Positions 10,901 to 22,817 of a DNA stretch of 64,000 bases are shown here, one piece after another (the first letter of the stretch is position 1; every line of letters begins with the position of its first letter). Source of the DNA: Euborellia annulipes (lineage: Eukaryota > Arthropoda > Insecta > Dermaptera > Anisolabididae); assembly GCA_023213315.1 (NCBI GenBank), contig JAKCPI010015817.1, positions 36,820-100,819 of the forward strand, read 5' to 3'. Position numbers and translations under genes: made by a program. The notes beneath the pieces were generated by a model. It worked only from the letters and a program-made list of their open reading frames with translations. It ran no database searches and was not told the origin of the DNA.

Positions 10901-13459
10901 CACGGATGAAGATGCTCGTCAAGCAATGTTAGCAGATGGAGGAAAAATAAAAGAAATAAAGATAAAATTGCTTCTTTCTTCAAGAGCAGAAATGCAAAAA
11001 GTGATTGAACTTGCTAGACAACAATCTGTTGGAATGGCTTCTTATATTCCATTATCAATAATATCAGGACAAAATACAAATTCTACTTCAAATCAAGCTC
11101 TCCCAGTTAATGCTAATACTACGGGTCCCATCGTTTCTGGTACATCATCCCCTCATGATCCTTCATCTTTAACTGAAAAAAAAGATAATGATTCTATAAG
11201 CAACAGTAGCGGCAGAGATCGTAGAAAAAGATCTCGATCTCGTGATCGCAACAGAAAGACATAGAGATAGGGATCGAGACCGTGATCGTGATCGGGAACG
11301 AAGGAGACGAGAAAGAAGCAGAAGCAGGGATCGATCCAGGCGGGGCAGAAGGGAACGGACAAGATCTCGTGATAGAAGTAAATCACGTGATAAGGAACAT
11401 CAAATTACAAATCGAGATAGGGAGAGAAGAAACTCTCGAGAAGCCAAAAAGCAAGATTCAAAAGAAAATGGTTCTTCCAATATTAATAATACAACTAATT
11501 GGAATATGAATAATGGGCCAAATCTTCAACCTTCAAGTAATAATAATGGGTTTAATCAACCTCCTCAACAATCTATTATGCCTCAATCATCCTCCATAGT
11601 TCAAGGATCAAATCTACCGAGTCAAATGATGGGATCTATTGGAAGAGGTAGAGGTATGCCATTGAGTGGAAGCAATGTTCCTCCTCCTTTACCACCTATT
11701 GGAGGACCTGGTTCTTTAAATGAAACAATAAATCAAAATCAATTTATGAGAAATGGACCTTGGTCAAATCGAGGAGGAGGACATTCTTCTGAAATGGGAC
11801 GAGGTAGTGGATTTACACCTCGTAATGGCGTATTTGGAATGCTGGGGGCAAGACGGCCCCCCTGAAATGGATCAAGGAGGAGGAATGAGAGGAAATTTTA
11901 GGTCTAATTTTAGAGGACGAGGAGGTTTTGGGCCAGGACCACGTGGACCAATGATGGATAATGACAATTTTAATGATAGAAGAGGAGGTGGTCCTTATAG
12001 AGGTGACCGTGATATGGACGGAACATTTCCTGGGCGGGATAGGTTCGAACAATTTCCAAATAGAAATATGAACAATCAATATTCAGGATTTAGAGGTGAA
12101 AATAGATATAGTGATTTGGGATATGATCCCCGAAATCTCTAATCCAGGTACTTGTATTAAAATCAAGTAATATGCCTCCTGAAGCATCTTATTCAGATGT
12201 TCGAAGGTTCTTTCATGGTCATTTTATCGCGAATAATGGCCTAAAATTAATAAATGATAATTTTGGAAAAAGGACTGGAGTCGCTTATGTTCGATTTGGG
12301 CGTCCAGAGGCAAAAGAAGTAGCTCTTAAAATGGGCGGAAAGCCTGTTCGAGGATGTCCAGTTGAAATTCTACATATAGATGATGAAGTCTTTGATAAAG
12401 CTATTGACTCTTTTAGGCCTGCCAATCCTTGTGATTCAGATCCTGAACCTGAACGTGAAAATATTGATTTGGATACTGATTGTGTAGTTTTAACAGAGAT
12501 TCCTAGTTTTACCAAAGAGTTAGATGTTTTTAAAATTTTCAATGAATTGAATATTTTAGAAATTCTTATGACACACAACCCTAATAAACAGTTTGTAGCC
12601 TATATTAGATTCCATAGCAAAGATGAAGCTAAAATTGCTTTAAACAAAAATTCTAATCTGATGATAGCACATAAACAAGTTAAAATTGCTCCTCTAAATT
12701 TAGATAAATTTTTAGATGCTAAAAAAATAAAAGATGAAATAGTTGACAAAAATGAAATTATAGATTTAGAAAATATTAATCTCTTCCGATTTATCTCAAA
12801 TTCAATCTGAATGTGTCCTTTTACAAAAACTACCTCTTCAGGTGAATGAAAGAGATATAAGGGATTTCTTTTCCGATATAGGATTAGTGCCCGCTAGAAT
12901 ACATATATTATCATTACAAAATAAATCATTTGCTGAAGCATTTTGTGAATTTTCTAACTTGGATGAAGGAAAACAAGCGCTTTCAAAAAATAATCTTCCT
13001 TTAGGTAAACAAGAAGTGGCAGTAAAATCAATTTCCAGGGGTGATATGATGGAGGCTTTAGGAATGCCTATCCAAAATGCTCCAGATATGTCAGGAAATG
13101 GCGGATTTGGACTACGCGGACCTATGGGCCGAGGTGGATTTATGAATAATAGAGGGGGCGGAAATATTATGCAACCAAGAATGCCTATGATGGGTCGTTT
13201 TGGCAATCAAACAATGGGTAACGATGGACCTCCAATCGAAGGCTTTGGACAACCCGGCTGTGTAGTGGCTTTGGATAATATCCCCTTTAGGTCGGAGATT
13301 GAAGAAATTTTGCAATTTTTCCATAATTTTGATGTTACTAGAGATCAAATTATTCGAAGGTTTAATGACAAAGGTTGGGCAACAGGTGAAGCTCGGGTAG
13401 CTCTTAGTTCGCCACAGGAAGTAGATCGAGCGCTTCATGAACTTCGAGGGAAAAAATAA
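10901..13459 (+). CDS. RBM12-like multi-RRM protein, 3' exon, frame-disrupted
   Basis: A T-rich acceptor ending TTTTATTTTAG precedes the exon. It opens inside an RRM (TDEDARQAM, then KLLLSSRAEMQKVIELAR), a signature of RBM12. Next come an RS/RD-rich stretch (about 11200-11400), a Gly/Met/Asn-rich region (11500-12120) and further RRMs at about 12136-12400, 12472-12720, 12803-13050 and 13246-13459. The last (NIPFRSEIEEILQFF) matches the C-terminal RBM12 RRM. The likely role is nuclear RNA binding. The frame changes four times: 11225-11263, 11840-11866 (beside G and C runs), 12127-12142 (CCCC) and 12770-12810. RRM strands continue across the last two, so these are not introns. Three shifts behave as +1 insertions. 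The gene is either a recent pseudogene or carries uncorrected sequence indels. The exon or exons with the start of RRM1 were not found upstream. Confidence 0.8.
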
Positions 13460-13620
13460 GAGGACGTCAAATATTTCTTACCCGTGTCTAAAATAATATA
13501 ATTTAATTTATTTGTAAAATTGTCTGAAATATGTATATAATCTAATCATTTTAAATGTTTTATAAAATACCAATTGAATTAATATAAAAATGTATAAAAA
13601 AATTATGATTTTTTTACTAA

Positions 13621-13821
13621 GGGCCAGTTGTATGTCTGGTAAAGTCTTTGTATAAATTGACAAAGGGTAAACCTTAGAATTCACATTGTGCCCGGCGGGA
13701 TGGCCAATCAGATGAAGTGAGCGTCATTTGATTGGCCATCCGGTCGGGCACAAGGTGAATTTAAGGTTTTACCCTTTGTCAACTTTTACAAAGACTTTAC
13801 CAACAGACATACAACTGGCCC
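13621..13821. mobile_element. 201-bp MITE with TAA target duplication (Harbinger-like)
   Basis: Near-complete inverted repeat beginning GGGCCAGTTGTATGTCTGG and ending with its complement. TAA is present at both borders (13618-13620 and 13822-13824). The 3-bp TWA-type duplication suggests the PIF/Harbinger superfamily. The GC-richer core contains GATGGCCAATCA and its complement. It inserted about 160 bp past the RBM12-like stop. Confidence 0.75.
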
Positions 13822-13829
13822 TAAGAATT

Positions 13830-14680
13830 GTATAAATACTATTATTCACTATATCCATCATCTTAGAAATTAATTTATATTTTCATTTTTTAGATCTAAT
13901 GATAAAATACATTTGATCGATTTATAAATAAAAAAGCATTAAATTTTTGATTCATTTTTAAAATTAGAGAAAAGCTGCTTTACTTTTTGAAACATATAAA
14001 TACCTATTGGACTTAAGCAGTGACACTCTAAAACCCAAAATTTGCACTTCAAATTTCTATTGAGAAATTTTTAAGTGCAAATACTGAATACGTTCGAGTG
14101 CCACAAGAATGCTGCTAGTCGAATATGCTAAAAATTTGTAATTTTAAAATTGATTACTACTATCTTTTAACTTAGATTTTAAAAATCAGCATAGTAACTT
14201 AGAATGAAAATGAGATCTCATTTTTCATATTAAATTTTGATTTAAAAAAAAAAATAATAATAATATAATTACACCATTGTCAAAATAATAATTACAATAT
14301 TCTGTAAATACTTATATATTGATTTAAATGTTATTTAATAATAAATAAATCATTACTAAATTTATATTTACAACTTCAACATTATTTTTCTTTCCTAATC
14401 TAATGTATAAATGTAATTATATATCTTTTTATAGATAATAATCTTAAATCCATTCCAAATGTTATGGTTTTTAAGATGGTTTATTTTATTTTTTGTAAAA
14501 AACATTAATATTGTCATTGTTTTATTTTTTTCATGTTAATGGATTTTTTACCATTTTTAGATACTAAAATGAAAAATATTAATAAATTTATATTGTTTTT
14601 AAAATATTGTTTATTTATTTCCTATCTTTATTCATTAATATTTTTACCCACCATCAAAGATAAAAAACACCAAAACATAC
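13830..14680. other. AT-rich DNA, nothing recognised
   Basis: Very AT-rich. Part of the beginning may be 3' untranslated or downstream sequence of the RBM12-like gene. No clear terminator signal could be assigned. Confidence 0.4.
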
Positions 14681-14684
14681 TTGA

Positions 14685-15560
14685 TAGATCATGAGTGCTT
14701 TTCATTTTATCAAGGAAAAACTGAGATTTTTTGCAAAAAATTGCAGTTTTTCAAAACTTCAACCTAATTGCGGCACGGGTTACCATTATCCAATTAAGAT
14801 GAAACTTTGTTTAAATTGTAGCAAATTTAATCTAGTTTAAAAATGTATAGAGTGGTCTTTGTCGAAAACGTGCTCCATCATGGTCGAAATGGGAAAAAAT
14901 CGAAAAAAGTGCGAGTTTTTGGGTTAAAGTCCGAAAATTTCGAGGTTTTTCGGCCACCAAAGTTGTCCCCCACACTTTCGAGGTCGCAAACTTAGATTTG
15001 GCATACCCACACCATACCAAACGAGCCTATATAGTGGGCTATTGCGGGGTTTTCTAACAAAATGTATAAATCGACCTGAAATTTTTAAATTGCTATAACT
15101 CCAGACGATTTGAAGATAAAATCGTAAATGTATATATCATTTTAAAGGAAATTGAATGCTCTACAACTTCTTTTCTGAGGACTTTTACTGTAAAACGAAA
15201 GGCTGAGGTGATAGAGACAAAAGTTTGACGAAAAATATAGGAAATTTTATTTTTTTCATACATAAACGATATTCGCGGGCGAATATCTCAAAAACCATAA
15301 GGAATAGAGAAAAATTAAATAGAAGCAATCTTGTAGCAAATTTTATAAGCTTTTATTTTGCTAAGAGTAACTTTTTCCCTACGACCCACCGTTTTTGAGA
15401 TATAAGCAAAAAACCAAAAAACGGGACATTTCCACCCCTAAGCCCGGTAGCTAGGACTGGGGACTTTTAGGTATTTTTACCTACCACCCCAAACACATTC
15501 CATAAGAAAAAAATTTCTCCTCTTCAATGTTTTCTATACCCCCCTCTTTGAGCGTTCGTT
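14685..15560 (+). repeat. Dispersed repeat family R4
   Basis: The segment at about 14690-14830 (AGGAAAAACTGAGATTTTTT, GGGTTACCATTATCCAA, AAGATGAAACTTTG) recurs at 55960-56120, and part of it is inverted at 55690-55760. The downstream part to 15560 (TTTTTGAGATATAAGCAAAA, CCTAAGCCCGGTAGCTAGG) has no second copy in the window but looks like repeat DNA rather than gene. No protein is supported. Confidence 0.5.
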
Positions 15561-17039
15561 GACTGGACTAATAATGGTCAATATTTACAAATTTAGTGCC
15601 GCAAGGACTATTAAAGAAAAATTCTACGTATAAAGGACACTTATAAATATGTGTAAACAAAGTTTTAAAACGATTGCAGGAAAATCGATTCATTAGGGAA
15701 CGTCCTTAAGGGTTTAGCTTACTATTAAACTCATAATATCGTTTCAATTGTTATCTTTATAGGTTTATTAGCTTAGGACAATACAAATACAATTTCAATA
15801 TTTAGTGAATCCTCTCTTTCGAGCAATCTCATTTTGTATGCGCTGCTGCATGTGGCTGGCAATTCATTTTTTGGCTATTTCTTCAAGTGCAGCAGCTGTA
15901 TTGTGCCATGCTTTAATATAATAATATTATATTTTCTATCAAGTCTCCTTTTGTTAGTAATTATTTTATCTCGATTCACGGTGGTGCTGAGGATTCTTAT
16001 AGGTGTTAAATGAAAGGCTTATTTTTCAGCAGTTTTTTAATTTTAAATGGTGTTTTTTTAATTTATCCAAATATTTCGGAAATTTTGTACAATATTCCTT
16101 CTTCAGTGGACCTTTTTTGTGCAAATACAATAATAGAATGTTAGGTATGGTTAGACATTAAATTAAGTTAAAGAATTTTTTTAAATATATGATATGTTGT
16201 GATGTTTGTTATCCATTCTCTTCAACGTCGTAATCAGAGGGAGTCGTGACCATGAGTCATTTCTTCCATATTCTAAGAGTCCCTAGTCTTCCCGCCAGGG
16301 TGGTTTGTTTCTGGCCATCGTCGTTGCAGCATGGAGCCTAACAATACCAAGTTGGGCCTTTATTTGCCTTCCACCTTGCCCTGGACGATGATCCCTTCCA
16401 AGCCTGTACATCTGAGCGGGCAGAGGTGGCTCGAAGTACTTGACCAATCTCTCGAGTTCTTATATTGGGTGTTTTTTTTTAGAGGTATAGAACTTCGAAT
16501 TGAAATAAAACACAAGAAAATCGTTTTAATGTCCATCAATATAAAAAGTGAAAAACTGGGAACAGTTCTACAATAAAATCAGTCAGAATCAATCAATGCT
16601 GGATCTCTATTAGTATAATAACTCACCCATCTAAATTGCATCCAAGGTAGAGCATGAGTGCAGGAGGCTACTTTCCACAGATGCAGCCATATTCTGAACA
16701 GGGAAGAGAATCATATATAATTAACTTGGTTAGAATATATTTTTCAGGAACCTTCCTCTGTCTTTTTAGATGGTTCTTGTGGAATGTCTTGCTCACCAAT
16801 TTAGGAGTTTGTAAGTCTGTAAGTTATTTGCAAAAAATCCCCCCCCTACCTCTTCCCATTTTAGGTTTCAGGTTCTCCAATGACCATTAAATTTTTAATT
16901 TTTTTCTCTAGGTCATGAAAGCATAATCTTTGAGTCTAATTTGATTCGTTAACCAAATATTTTTTAATATATTTATATTCAATAAGTTCAAAAATATATT
17001 TTAGTATGATCTAAAAAAGGGTAATAAAAAAAAAAAATT
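15561..17039. other. No recognised gene
   Basis: AT-rich apart from a GC-richer patch at about 16230-16450 whose frame (81 codons) has no recognisable domain. Left unannotated. Confidence 0.45.
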
Positions 17040-17265
17040 TCTTTTTGGGTCGTTCATGACTTCTAAGGGCTGCTAATGAGTTATTCGCCCTTGCGTCTTT
17101 CCGGCTACATATAAACCTTCAGTCTTTTAAGATCCGCATCCACAGATCCCTTCATCTCCGACTCAACCCCCTGAAATTTCTTCTTCTTTTCACGATGCGA
17201 AGGGGTCCACCCCGGACTTCAGAAGTTGTACCGTTTCGCTATACTGTTCTCTTGTGCGGGTATCA
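17040..17265 (-). repeat. Dispersed repeat family R1, copy 2
   Basis: Reverse complement shares CTGTGGATGCGGATCTTAAA, GACTGAAGGTT and CGTGAAAAGAAGAAG with 44636-44890 and, less closely, with 1-240. Noncoding. Confidence 0.55.
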
Positions 17266-17417
17266 ATATCATTATAAAAATAAAAAACTGAAATTATAGA
17301 TCATAAAAAAATTTGTATATTAATAATAATTATTATCATTTCCGTCCATAATTTAATTTATAATTTGAAAGTTTATATTGGGAAAATAAGGACAAGTTTT
17401 TTATGTGTGACTTTTTT

Positions 17418-17470
17418 ATTTATCCACCAACGTTTCGTCGACTTTGCCGACTTCTTCAGGGCTTCAAATA
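17418..17470 (-). ncRNA. Hammerhead-like motif HH2 (PLE-type)
   Basis: On the minus strand: CUGAAGA (17453-17459), one extra A, a GUCG/CGAC hairpin, GAAAC, then GUU followed by GG. Stem I has GCC pairing with GGU, then an internal loop, then AUUU with AAAU. Stem III would be intermolecular through the palindromic ACGU. The cleavage triplet would be GUU rather than GUC. Confidence 0.5.
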
Positions 17471-17479
17471 GTCATGTCA

Positions 17480-18842
17480 CACATTCGTCTAAATTTTCTT
17501 ATTACCTTCGTTACCATTGAAGGCCATCAGAATACAATTTTCAAAAGATATTTGGCACATTCACAAAAAACACAATTTTTCTCTTTATAATAACAACCTT
17601 ATCAATACAAAACAGAACAGAAATCACTTCTTATAAAAATAGAATAGAATACTTTTCTTTTTCTTCTCCGTTTTATCCCTATATACAAAAATCTCAACTT
17701 CCGAATAAATTAAACTTATACATTAATGTGATTTTGTAATTTCAATTTAATTTTATTATGATTTTGCATCAGTGAAGTTAATTTTTAGTATTGAGGGTGA
17801 TATCTTTCCGTCATTTTTTTCGAACAAAATAGGTTCTTCTTGACCTTTCGTGATGGAATCTCATATCTGATAATGATTGAAGATGAAGGGACGAAGGGAT
17901 CGAAGACATAGGGTATTTTTATTGTCTATAATTGTAATTTATTATTAAAAATGCATTAGGCTGAAAAGTGGTTTTTATTAAAAGTTATAATGATGCTAAG
18001 TTCTATTTTTGCTCTTGATTTGTGGTGTTCAATTTGTTGTAATCATCCATCAGTACTATTCCGGGCTATGCGCTTTATCATTTGCAACCCTTAGAGTTCA
18101 AGAAATTCCTTGGTTGCCCCTGAAATCTTGATCATCATTATTTTCATTACAACGAAGGCTTTCTTCAAAAATTCTCATGAAATCCAGTGATATTAAATAA
18201 AGGTTACTTTATATAAAATTGTCAATATTTTTTAACTATTCGCTCAACACCTAGACTTTTTTATGGGAATACTCCAGTCCTTTTTCTGTATAGCATTCAC
18301 CATTTTTTTGTTTAGTTTTCCAAGAGAAACTCTAGAGATTTTTTTCAGATAAATACGATGGATTTTTTTAAGGCAAAGCTCAAGATAATTAATTCTTGGG
18401 TGTTTAGCGCATTTATCATTTTCGTTTGGATTTGGATAGAAACATATTCGTCAAAAAAGCTACAAGTTTCCCAGATAAATTCCATGATGAGCCAGGAAGA
18501 TGGATCTTTCAACAATGGTTGATTTAGATTTTGATTAGTTTTTTAGGTCTTTTATAGATGTATAAATTGTTTCTAGCTGCAGAATGGGCCTAAAGCGCTT
18601 AAAATCAATATTTTTTGTAAATTATTACAGTAAAAATGCGGATTTATTTTACTAAGTTGTCTATTTTCAATATTCTTTAAGTTAGACTCATCAGAATAAA
18701 CAGTATTAAATTCATTTTTACATCTTAAAAGATCCAGAAACTGAAACTCTAAATTTGCTAATGTCCTAAGCAGCTATGTTCTGGCTCATCTTGGTATTTA
18801 TCTGAGGAATTGCTGTATGCTTTTTTTGGCTAAAGATTTTCT
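17480..18842. other. AT-rich DNA, nothing recognised
   Basis: No convincing reading frame, pol III box or terminal inverted repeat. Confidence 0.45.
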
Positions 18843-19191
18843 AGAGAAACAAAGAGGTTGTCCTCTGCTTGATGCAAATAAACATATACACATATATATC
18901 AAGATGATATATCTGTATATATATTATTTATTTGTTTGAGACTATAGTTTCGAAGACTTGGTCTTCATCATCAGTCTTTCTTCAGTTATAAATGTTTTTC
19001 ATGGAGTCAATATCCATATGGATATTGACTCCATGAAAAACATTTATAATTGAAGAAGACTGATGATGAAGACCAAGTCTTCGAAACTATAGTCTCAAAC
19101 AAATAAATAATATATATACAGATATATCATCTTGATATATATGTGTATATGTTTATTTGCATCAAGCAGAGGACAACCTCTTTGTTTCTCT
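18843..19191. repeat. 349-bp near-perfect palindrome with two HH motifs
   Basis: The arms start at AGAGAAACAAAGAGG and meet at CCATATGG (centre about 19017). Both arms carry the hammerhead-like motif: on the plus strand at 19060-19094 (CUGAUGA, one U, a GAAGAC/GUCUUC hairpin with loop CAA, GAAAC, UAUAGUC) and on the minus strand at 18940-18974. Single-arm relatives occur at 34500-34640 and 54650-54780, so this is an inverted dimer of a unit of about 175 bp. Only a few mismatches separate the arms, which suggests recent formation or gene conversion. Confidence 0.8.
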
Positions 19192-19560
19192 TTGATTTTA
19201 AGTCGATTCTTCCACGTTTTCAGTAGAGGTTGCCATTAATAGTCAAAACATCAAAAATGGAATGCAATAAGGTTATTCCTCTAGTATTAGATAAGAATCG
19301 ATCGTTATTTTTGATTTTAAGTCGATTCCTCCATGTCTTCAGCAATGGTTACCAATAATAATCGAAGCGTCAAAAATCTAATGTAGAATTGTTATTCCTC
19401 AAGTATTAGATGAGAATCGATGGCTATTTTTGATTTTAAGTCGATTCCTCCATGTCTTCAGCAATGGTTACCAATAATAACCGAAATGTCAAAAATCCAA
19501 TGTAGAATGGTTATTCCTCGACTATTAAATGAGAATCGATCATTATTTTTGAATTAAAGT
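19192..19560 (+). repeat. Tandem repeat, three units of about 119 bp
   Basis: GATTTTAAGTCGATTC recurs at about 19193, 19311 and 19430, each followed by a CCATGTCTTCAGCAATGG-like block, TTACCAATAATA and GAGAATCGAT. The array starts where the palindrome ends. A single inverted unit fragment lies at 37546-37625. Confidence 0.75.
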
Positions 19561-19900
19561 CAACATGAACTGCAAATTGCAAGTGATATCTGATTAATAA
19601 TAAAGGAATAAACATATTAATATTTCAAATGAATTTGGATAAAGTTTAGCAACGATCCGTTGCAGTTTATTCTCTTTATTTATATTTAGAAAATTCAAAT
19701 TTGTATAATATATTTTTGCGTAATAATTCATTTAATGGGTAATACAAACGACTGCTGGATGTTCAATGAAAATAAAGTTTTTTTTACGTAGATATTGGCA
19801 CAAAGGAAACGTATCCAATCCAAAAAGCTTGATTTGGATGAATTTGTTTTTGAAAAGGTAAGACAGGTTGCATAGTTGGGCGAAGTGATAGAGTTACTTT
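19561..19900. other. No recognised feature
   Basis: AT-rich; no supported gene or repeat. Confidence 0.4.
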
Positions 19901-19901
19901 T

Positions 19902-20645
19902 TAACCGACTTCAAAAAAGGAGGAGGTTCTCTATTCGACTGAATTTTTTTTTTTTTTTTTTTTTTTTTGTGCCTATGTTACCTCATATCTCCGCCAATTG
20001 TCAACCGATTTTGAAAATTTTTTTTGCATTGGGTCCAGTCTAGCTTCCGATTGGTCCCATTTTTTTTTCGTATTTTTTTCATAGGTATTAGACCTTTTTT
20101 ATTAGGTTTGTTTAGACCTAACCTCTTTGTTTATGAACCGATTTCGATGGTTCTTTTTTTATCCGAAAGGGGGTGTCTTAGGGATGGTGTCATATTAATT
20201 TGGTCAAGTTCTGATGATATGATCACTATTAATAACATCACTAAAAAGAGAAAAATAAAAATAATTTTTAAGAAAAAAATAAAAACCGACTTCAAAAAAT
20301 TAAATGCAACAAATAAAATACACTAAAAGGTATAAAATAATTATTATCTTATTTAGTTACAACTAAACGACGAAATATTAACATGAAATTACTTTTTGAA
20401 GTTGGTGCCAAACATATACCTTTTATGAATCGCACTCGACGGATCTTACTTAGTACGTTTGGAGGGTATGCTCGCTTATAGGTATAGTTTGTTTGGCACC
20501 GACTTCAAAAAGTAATTTCATGTTAATATTTCGTCGTTTAGTTGTAACTAAATAAGATAATAATTATTTTATACCTTTTAGTGTATTTTATTTGTTGCAT
20601 TTAATTTTTTGAAGTCGGTTTTTATTTTTTTCTTAAAAATTATAC
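19902..20645 (+). mobile_element. Dispersed element E2 with long internal stem-loop, copy 1
   Basis: Starts AACCGACTTCAAAAAAGGAG and runs into a T-run. After about 370 bp it enters a stem-loop with arms of about 139 bp (20278-20416 and 20486-20625) and a loop of about 70 bases. A second, inverted copy at 54785-55375 has the same layout, and a truncated start is at 25385-25460. AACCGACTTCAAAA-type repeats are, to my memory, widespread in insects, but the class is not certain. No protein is supported. Confidence 0.7.
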
Positions 20646-20667
20646 GATTTTATTAGTAGGCGATCCA

Positions 20668-20816
20668 CGAGGGGTGAACCGCGATTGGAATTAGGTGTAC
20701 ACCGTCTTTGGAATTATTTGGAATTCATTAGATAATCTATTGTCATCTATTGTCTTCTACTTGGAAATGAAAGTGGAAGTAGGTGTACACGATTTTAGGT
20801 CGCGGTTCACCCCTCG
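20668..20816. mobile_element. 149-bp MITE, CGAGGGGTGAACC ends, copy 1
   Basis: Inverted ends CGAGGGGTGAACCGCG and its complement; AGGTGTACAC appears in each half. Flanks GCGATCCA and GCGATTCC look like an 8-bp duplication with one change. The sister copy at 28670-28816 has a perfect 8-bp duplication. Confidence 0.75.
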
Positions 20817-21070
20817 GCGATTCCATTTACGCGTGTGTCTGAAAATTCAAATCCATGGTAAGTAAGTCTGTTCTCTTGTTGCCAAAATGTTTATATTTAG
20901 AAAACGAAGAAAAAAATTCTGATAGAGAACATCCTCCTTTTTTGGTGGTTAAAATACTGACCAATTATATTTTGGTATGATTAGAATACTTTCCCATACT
21001 TAAGTGGATATCGATGAGGCAGTCCAAAAAAAGAAGATAATTTACACTATCTTTTTATTCATAAAGGACC

Positions 21071-21102
21071 GACGTTTCGGAGGCTATTCCCTCCTTCCTC
21101 AG
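21071..21102 (-). ncRNA. Hammerhead-like motif HH4
   Basis: Minus strand: CUGAGGA, one extra A, a GGAGG/CCUCC hairpin with a six-base loop, GAAAC, GUC, GG. N7 is G here. Stem I pairs ACC with GGU. Flanking sequence resembles the unit of the 63545-63943 palindrome. Confidence 0.5.
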
Positions 21103-21302
21103 GGTTTTGAAAATTTGTCAGTGAAGGAAATCCATATGCAACATTTCTCCTTTCAGGTGGAAGTAAACTTAATCTTTCCTCCCATACTCCTATTAAAGTA
21201 ATGGATCCTCTATTAAATAACTATTAGTCTCTGGCGCACCGAGCGTTATTCGGTAATTTTTTTCTCTTTAGTTCAAAGTGATGTATTAATATTATTTTTA
21301 AT

Positions 21303-22073
21303 AATTTTTTTTTTTTTGGCTTTTTGGTCTTTCTAGCCATAAGCCATTTACGATACTATTTACTTTACGAGCTTTTCGTGCGTGCCTTCGGCACGCCCTC
21401 GAAGCTCGGCCCTCCGGGCTGGTGCCCTGGCGGGCAGCGTCTCGGTCCAAAAATTTTATTCCTCTTAAAAAACCACACTCCAAATGTATACCCGTAAACT
21501 ACCGAAAATACATCGTCTCTTAAAAGTTTCGCATCTTTAATTTTTGAGTGGCGAGGGGGGGGGGGGGAGGAACAATTATCAATATATTTAATGTTTCTTA
21601 ATTTAAAATGAATTGGAGTCTTTCATTTCAAAATTCGAATATATATATTTCAAATTTGCCTCGTTAATTAATATATATTTAATGTTTCTTAATTTAAAAT
21701 CTATTGGTGTTTTTTCATTTTCATTCGAGTTCAAATGAATACAATATTATCTAGACACAAAGTCTAAATCAAAAATATATAGTTTTAGTAAAAGAAATCA
21801 AGATATAAATATTAATGTGACATTGGTCTAGTGGTTAGAGCTGATGACCATAGTTCAAGAGTTCGTCGGTTCGATTCTAGGCAAGAGGGTAATTTTTTTA
21901 GAGAAATTTCTCTAAGCGTTGTTACAAATTAATCTAGATAAATATATATAGTATTTTATAATTTGTCTCTACCTCGGGGTCTAGATTTTAGCCGGATGCC
22001 TCGAGTCGGATTCGAACTCGGGTCCTCTTGGTTAGCTGGCTGACATGCTACCGCCTAGCCTACCCGACCCCCA
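21303..22073 (-). repeat. SINE3 (tRNA-derived), interrupted copy
   Basis: The minus-strand head at 22073-21990 has an A box (TAGGCTAGGCGGTAGCA) and B box (GAGTTCGAATCC), followed by GAGGCATCCGGCTAAAATCT. The SINE tail (GGCTTATGGCTAGAAAG plus A-run) lies at 21360-21303. About 600 bp of other sequence, including SINE4 and a GC-rich block at 21380-21450, separates the two parts. Confidence 0.65.
21815..21890 (+). repeat. SINE4 head (tRNA-like)
   Basis: A box TTGGTCTAGTGGTTAGAG and B box GGTTCGATTCT spaced as in tRNAs, but the acceptor stem does not pair, so a SINE rather than a tRNA gene. It is nested inside the interrupted SINE3 copy. Confidence 0.5.
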
Positions 22074-22234
22074 TTTTGAATAATTTAATATTCAATAAAA
22101 ATACCAACAATTAATCAAATTGGCAAATTCAAATATATAATACATTTGTAATGAATTATTAGCGGGATATAAAATTGAAAACCAATTAATTATTAAAAGG
22201 GAAATTGAATAAAAATGTAATTATACATTTTTAT

Positions 22235-22425
22235 CGAGACAACCACCTGTGAATAATTATTTCAATTAACAAAAAACCCATCAAAAACAACTTAGCCGAA
22301 GATGAGACCGTGACAGATCGAATTGTCAACACAAAAACCCCCTAACCCGTGAATTTCATCCAAATCGTTAGAGCCGTTTTCGAGAAACCGATTCTATATA
22401 TACAAGAATTGCTCGTTTAATATAA
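22235..22425 (-). repeat. Dispersed repeat family R5, copy 1
   Basis: Inverted relative to 28840-29035. Shared blocks include CCCTAACCCGTGAATTTCAT, GATGAGACCGTGACAGATCG and AACCCATCAAAAACAA. Ends near TTGCTCGTTTAAT. Noncoding. Confidence 0.65.
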
Positions 22426-22817
22426 TAAGATAAGATAAGAATTCTGGATATTAAGACTACCAAGTTCATTAGTGCAAGAGTGATTTGACAAATTCATTCA
22501 GTTAACGAATGTTATATGAGAACAAAAAACGCGCCTAGAACACAAAGTTGAGGGTTATTTCAGCAAACATGATTTGGTGCCAAATTTCAGCATGATTAAC
22601 CACACGTATAATTGGACTTGACTCATTAATATTAAACTTTGCTTAGTTTACGTGTTTTTATTCGGAAACATAGAGATACAATTATTTACAACTTTCTACT
22701 TGGAATTTGTCGTTACCCATATTCAACAAAGAACATAAGGGCGTAGAAGGTTTCTTCTGATGCCGTAATGTTTGTATTTATCAAAGAAAACAGAATATAT
22801 TTATATAGATATATATA

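Noticed and set aside
10926..11386. Small introns as the explanation of the RBM12-like frame changes
   Set aside because: RRM strands and the low-complexity tracts read through the shift points with no room for an intron, and the only GT-AG pair near 12140 would be about 20 bases long.
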